A DNA stretch of 64,000 bases from Planctomycetota bacterium. Lineage in GTDB: Bacteria; Planctomycetota; Phycisphaerae; Phycisphaerales; Phycisphaeraceae. Positions 61,246 to 64,000 of this stretch are shown one piece after another; within the stretch, counting starts at the first letter, position 1, and every line of letters starts with the position of its first letter. A program made the translations under genes and the position numbers. Under the pieces are notes generated by a model. It searched no databases. It was given only the letters and a program-made list of their open reading frames with translations, and was not told where the DNA came from. Location: contig JAJRRC010000037.1 of assembly GCA_024279865.1 (NCBI GenBank), positions 21,434 to 85,433 of the forward strand, written 5' to 3'.

Positions 61246-62445
61246 CTAGTATTCCAGACAGGTGTCCAGCAGAGCAACCGCTCCGCCACATGAGATAATC
61301 TCCGTCTCTATTTGACTCACACGAACGTCAAGATGTGGGGAATGACTCGGCAACGCATGTCGCTGTGTCTCTAACAACAACGCAGAAACAAGGTCTTCGC
61401 CTGCCACCCCCACACAATGATCAAACAAAACCACCGTGGGCGCTAAAATATTGATCAGACCACCGACTGCACTGGCCAGATGCGAGAAAGCTTTGTGAAC
61501 CACCCGGCAAGCTAACCGGTCGCCTTCACTTGCTGCCTTCAAAACGTCATGGCCATCAAAGTGAGTTTGCTTGCCAAGTGTACTGGCGCATCCTTGAGTC
61601 ATTGAAATTTTGACCTCTCTAACCAGAGCAGGCAAAGCCGCCACTGCTTCAAGGCAACCTATCTCGCCGCACCGACATGGCATGTCATTGTCGGTTACTT
61701 TGCAATGTCCAAATTCTCCTGCCATGCTCGAGTACCCGGCAATATAATGCCCCCCGGATTTGATAGAGCACCCAATTCCTTCTGTATATTGAATGTACAA
61801 CAGATCATCAATGGCACTTTGCAACTCCAAACGATCTATGACGCGAAGACACGCTTGGCTTCCATTGACGAGCATCACCGGCAGCCCCAGTTGTTTTTCA
61901 AGTGTTGCAACAATCGGAACATTGCTCCAGTGATCAAGGGTTGTCGCTTGCAATGAGGTGCCTGTTTGAGGGTCGATCACGCCACTGTCCACCACCGCCA
62001 GCCCAAGACACGGCCTGTTGGAAATTGGAGCGAAACTTTGTAGATGTGTGACGAAAGAACAAATGGCATCCAATCGCTCCTGTTGGCTCATTGACTTCCA
62101 GTCACCTCGTTGTTGTTTCTGAACCACGGTCTCATAGGCTGTATTCATGATGGTTCCATCGATGCCAGATGGACCATGAAACACCGATAAACAATATCCA
62201 GACTTCGGGTTCAAACTCAGACCGTCTCTCCTACGCGATCCAGAAACATCTGCCAAAGGCAGATTTATTAAAAATTCCTTTTCCAGTAGTGTCAAGACGG
62301 TTCGCGTCACGGCAGGCCTGGGGATGCCGCAGTCATCGGCAAGCCTTGAACGCGAAACAGGCCCCAAATCACGAACGTGTTTGAGAATGGTGGACTGGCT
62401 CCTGTTTGCAGGAAATCGAAAGGTTTTAAAATTGCTTGTTGGCAA
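61246..62445 (-). CDS. ROK-family transcriptional regulator (NagC/XylR-like)
   Basis: A 399-residue protein with an N-terminal winged helix (STILKHVRDLGPVSRSRLADDCGIPRPAVTRTVLTLLEKEFL) and a ROK sugar-kinase-like domain: LGLAVVDSGVIDPQTG, YSSMAGEFGHCKV, and the zinc site H...CRCGEIGCLEA. ROK repressors sense sugars or sugar phosphates. The kinase ATP loop is not well kept, as in other regulators. TTG 62445 with AAGGGA 7 nt upstream is favoured over ATG 62526, whose codons are A+T-rich and cross the promoter. It diverges from the DegT aminotransferase gene and probably controls it. Confidence 0.87.
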   Translation of the reverse strand: MPTSNFKTFRFPANRSQSTILKHVRDLGPVSRSRLADDCGIPRPAVTRTVLTLLEKEFLINLPLADVSGSRRRDGLSLNPKSGYCLSVFHGPSGIDGTIMNTAYETVVQKQQRGDWKSMSQQERLDAICSFVTHLQSFAPISNRPCLGLAVVDSGVIDPQTGTSLQATTLDHWSNVPIVATLEKQLGLPVMLVNGSQACLRVIDRLELQSAIDDLLYIQYTEGIGCSIKSGGHYIAGYSSMAGEFGHCKVTDNDMPCRCGEIGCLEAVAALPALVREVKISMTQGCASTLGKQTHFDGHDVLKAASEGDRLACRVVHKAFSHLASAVGGLINILAPTVVLFDHCVGVAGEDLVSALLLETQRHALPSHSPHLDVRVSQIETEIISCGGAVALLDTCLEY

Positions 62446-62474
62446 TTGTAGATCCCTTGAATAAGATATCCCTA

Positions 62475-62494
62475 TTGTATTTGTATATTTGTAT
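62475..62494. promoter_or_regulatory. putative ROK operator (three TTGTAT units)
   Basis: TTGTAT occurs at 62475-62480, 62481-62486 and 62489-62494, in an A+T-rich stretch between the divergent ROK and DegT genes. The site would suit a winged-helix repressor controlling both promoters. Confidence 0.4.
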
Positions 62495-62593
62495 ATTTTC
62501 CTACATCGGTACTCGGTTACCATCATTCCAGATCGTTTACAACGCTTAATTATGAGAGTTCAAGCTCAAAAGTCAAAAAGACAGGAGTCAAAT

Positions 62594-63790
62594 ATGTTAC
62601 AAGAAACGTTTACGGAATCTTACATTGATGCTGAAAAAAAACTTTCCAATCGTTCTACGCAAGGCAATGAACTGGTTTATTTAAAGCAGGTTTTGGACAG
62701 TGGTAATCTTTCTTCTTTAATGGGTGGAACGTTCACGCCTCGCTTTGAGAGTCAATTTAGCGAGTTAACAGGCTCCAAATATGCGGTGGCGATGAATACC
62801 TGCATGGGTGCTCTGCATTCGGCGGTCATCGCAGCGGAGGCCGGTGCCGGAAGCGAAGTTATTTGTGATTCGGTCTATATTTTTGGTGCCATGGCGGTTC
62901 TTTATAACAACGCGATTCCTGTGTTCGTGGATATCAATCCGATAACGCACAACATGGACCCCGACAAGCTTGAGGCTGCTATTACCGAAAGAACCAAAGC
63001 TGTGATCGTGACCCATGCGTGGGGTCTTCCTGCTGAAATGGACCGAATTCTGGCGATCTGCCGAAAGCATCACTTGCTGGTGATTGAAGATTGTGCAGAA
63101 GCTGTTCTTGCCCGATACAAAGGTCAATACACAGGCACCATGGGCGATGTGGGATGCTTCAGTTTTCAGGCAAGCAAGCAGATGTCGCTCGGCGATGGTG
63201 GTATGGCAACGGCGCAAGACGAAAATCTCCATAAACAATTGTCTAATTTTGCTGGAGCGCCAACGTTCCTGTCCGTTGCATACAGTTTGGACTACAACTA
63301 TCGTATCAATGAACTGACTGCCGCCGTTGGTTTGGCACGACTTGAGACACTGCCTCAGGAGATCGAGAGGCTCCGGGAGAATGCCACATATTTTGATCGT
63401 GCGGTTTTGGGTTGTGATTGGATTACGCTTCAGCGAGGCCCTGAAGGTGCAGAGCACTCTTTTTACTATTGGGCGGCAAACTTCATCGAGACAAAGGGGG
63501 GACCGACACTTGAAGCGTTCAGCCACGCGGTCGAAGAAGCCAAACTAACCACCATTAGCGTTGGAGATACCAAAATCGCTGCGTATCAGCATCCGCTGAT
63601 TAAAGAACGATGTGCCGCAGCTTTTGCAGATGAACGCAACAAAAATTGCATAATTCGCTATGAAGATGGCGTATGTCCTGTTGCAGAAAAAACGGTACCA
63701 CGCATTATTTTAGGCGACACCGTTGCGCCTCAAGAGGTTGTCTGCAAGGATGCGGACATTCTCCATGGTATTATTCAAAAATTCGGTTAA
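62594..63790 (+). CDS. DegT/DnrJ/EryC1/StrS-family PLP aminotransferase
   Basis: A 398-residue PLP enzyme. YAVAMNTCMGALHSAVIAA binds the phosphate, PVFVDINPITHNMDPDKLEAAI and IEDCAEAVLARYKG hold Asp of the cofactor site, and GCFSFQASKQMSLGDGGM carries the Schiff-base Lys. Relatives transfer an amino group to keto-sugars, inososes or aminoshikimate-type intermediates; the exact substrate is unclear. GGAG lies 6 nt before ATG 62594. With the ROK regulator it forms an isolated sugar-responsive unit in a mobile-element-rich patch. Confidence 0.88.
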   Translation: MLQETFTESYIDAEKKLSNRSTQGNELVYLKQVLDSGNLSSLMGGTFTPRFESQFSELTGSKYAVAMNTCMGALHSAVIAAEAGAGSEVICDSVYIFGAMAVLYNNAIPVFVDINPITHNMDPDKLEAAITERTKAVIVTHAWGLPAEMDRILAICRKHHLLVIEDCAEAVLARYKGQYTGTMGDVGCFSFQASKQMSLGDGGMATAQDENLHKQLSNFAGAPTFLSVAYSLDYNYRINELTAAVGLARLETLPQEIERLRENATYFDRAVLGCDWITLQRGPEGAEHSFYYWAANFIETKGGPTLEAFSHAVEEAKLTTISVGDTKIAAYQHPLIKERCAAAFADERNKNCIIRYEDGVCPVAEKTVPRIILGDTVAPQEVVCKDADILHGIIQKFG

Positions 63791-63931
63791 ATCACTAAAA
63801 AAAAAGGGTTATAAAGTAGAGTTGTTTTGGAATTTTCGAGCGTAAACTCCAGCAGGCATTTATATACTGATGCCATTTGAAAATTCCCTAATTTTAAACT
63901 TTGGGCTGATCTATGTCCGATAATGATATCT

Positions 63932-64000
63932 ATGAGAGATTACAGATTGCCACCGAAAGAAATAGCCAAACTTGAACGGACCCATCGTTCTCTGTCCGAC
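63932..64000 (+). CDS. IS630-like transposase, N-terminus (runs off the right edge)
   Basis: ATG 63932 opens MRDYRLPPKEIAKLERTHRS, followed by LSD at the window end. This is the pattern at the N-terminus of IS630/winged-helix transposases of another subgroup than the fragment at 60775-61143. Only 23 codons are visible, so it could also be a remnant. Confidence 0.45.
   Translation, partial: MRDYRLPPKEIAKLERTHRSLSD

Overview
The window reads as chromosomal DNA of a Planctomycetota bacterium, most likely class Phycisphaerae. This is an inference from gene content: formylmethanofuran dehydrogenase-type subunits A and B in a bacterium, a prepilin-type pseudopilin gene, RNase Y, a membrane H+-pyrophosphatase, a WhiG/FliA-type sigma factor and a large exoglycosidase. 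Base composition is near 50 % G+C. Genes lie on both strands in short runs, mostly of housekeeping type.

Layout. 0-7 kb: a partial coiled-coil membrane protein, tilS, an ArnT-like glycosyltransferase, rsfS, hppA and rpsU. 7.2-13 kb: a 1,497-residue protein joining an ABC exporter to a secretin, then a CBM9-like protein and a DUF2726-like protein. 13-20 kb: a pseudopilin, fhcA-fhcB (H4MPT-linked C1 metabolism), an aldo/keto reductase, an FKBP isomerase and rny with a hairpin-rich leader. 20-25 kb: two overlapping GT2 glycosyltransferases, a thioredoxin-like protein, a GAF-PP2C phosphatase and a methyltransferase-like protein. 25-29 kb: clpB and a CbpA-like DnaJ. 29-34.7 kb: exported proteins (beta-propeller lactonase, C45 peptidase, alpha/beta hydrolase) and a PfkB kinase. 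34.7-41.2 kb: a VanZ-MurJ fusion, ParA, a lipoprotein and an SLC13-type permease. 41.4-48.6 kb: tRNA-Ala, a NatA/NatB-CPBP transporter pair, a cyclophilin, a TauE permease, dnaN, iscX, a Gfo/Idh/MocA remnant and tRNA-Pro. 48.7-56.5 kb: a carbohydrate cluster (SGNH hydrolase, hexose-phosphate mutarotase, DMT transporter, giant GH2 enzyme). 57-60 kb: a membrane protein, sigma factor and lexA. 60.3-64 kb: an accessory patch with tRNA-Gly, a tyrosine-recombinase remnant fused to an IS630 fragment, a ROK regulator divergent from a DegT aminotransferase, and the start of another IS630-like transposase.

Two signals stand out. First, the single frame coding for an ABC exporter runs through an internal signal-peptide-like segment into a type II/III-like secretin, which would make a precursor whose two halves belong in different membranes. 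Second, a G-rich repeat with core CTTCCGGGGG occurs at least 13 times exactly (either strand). It lies both between genes and inside them, where it is read as Pro/Gly/Ser-rich linkers in FhcB, MurJ, ParA, the NatA-like ATPase and the GH2 enzyme. Two further dispersed intergenic repeat families (about 113-130 bp and 89 bp), a heptamer repeat and a REP-like palindrome that has entered fhcB show a genome rich in small repeats. All assignments come from reading the sequence; no database search was run.
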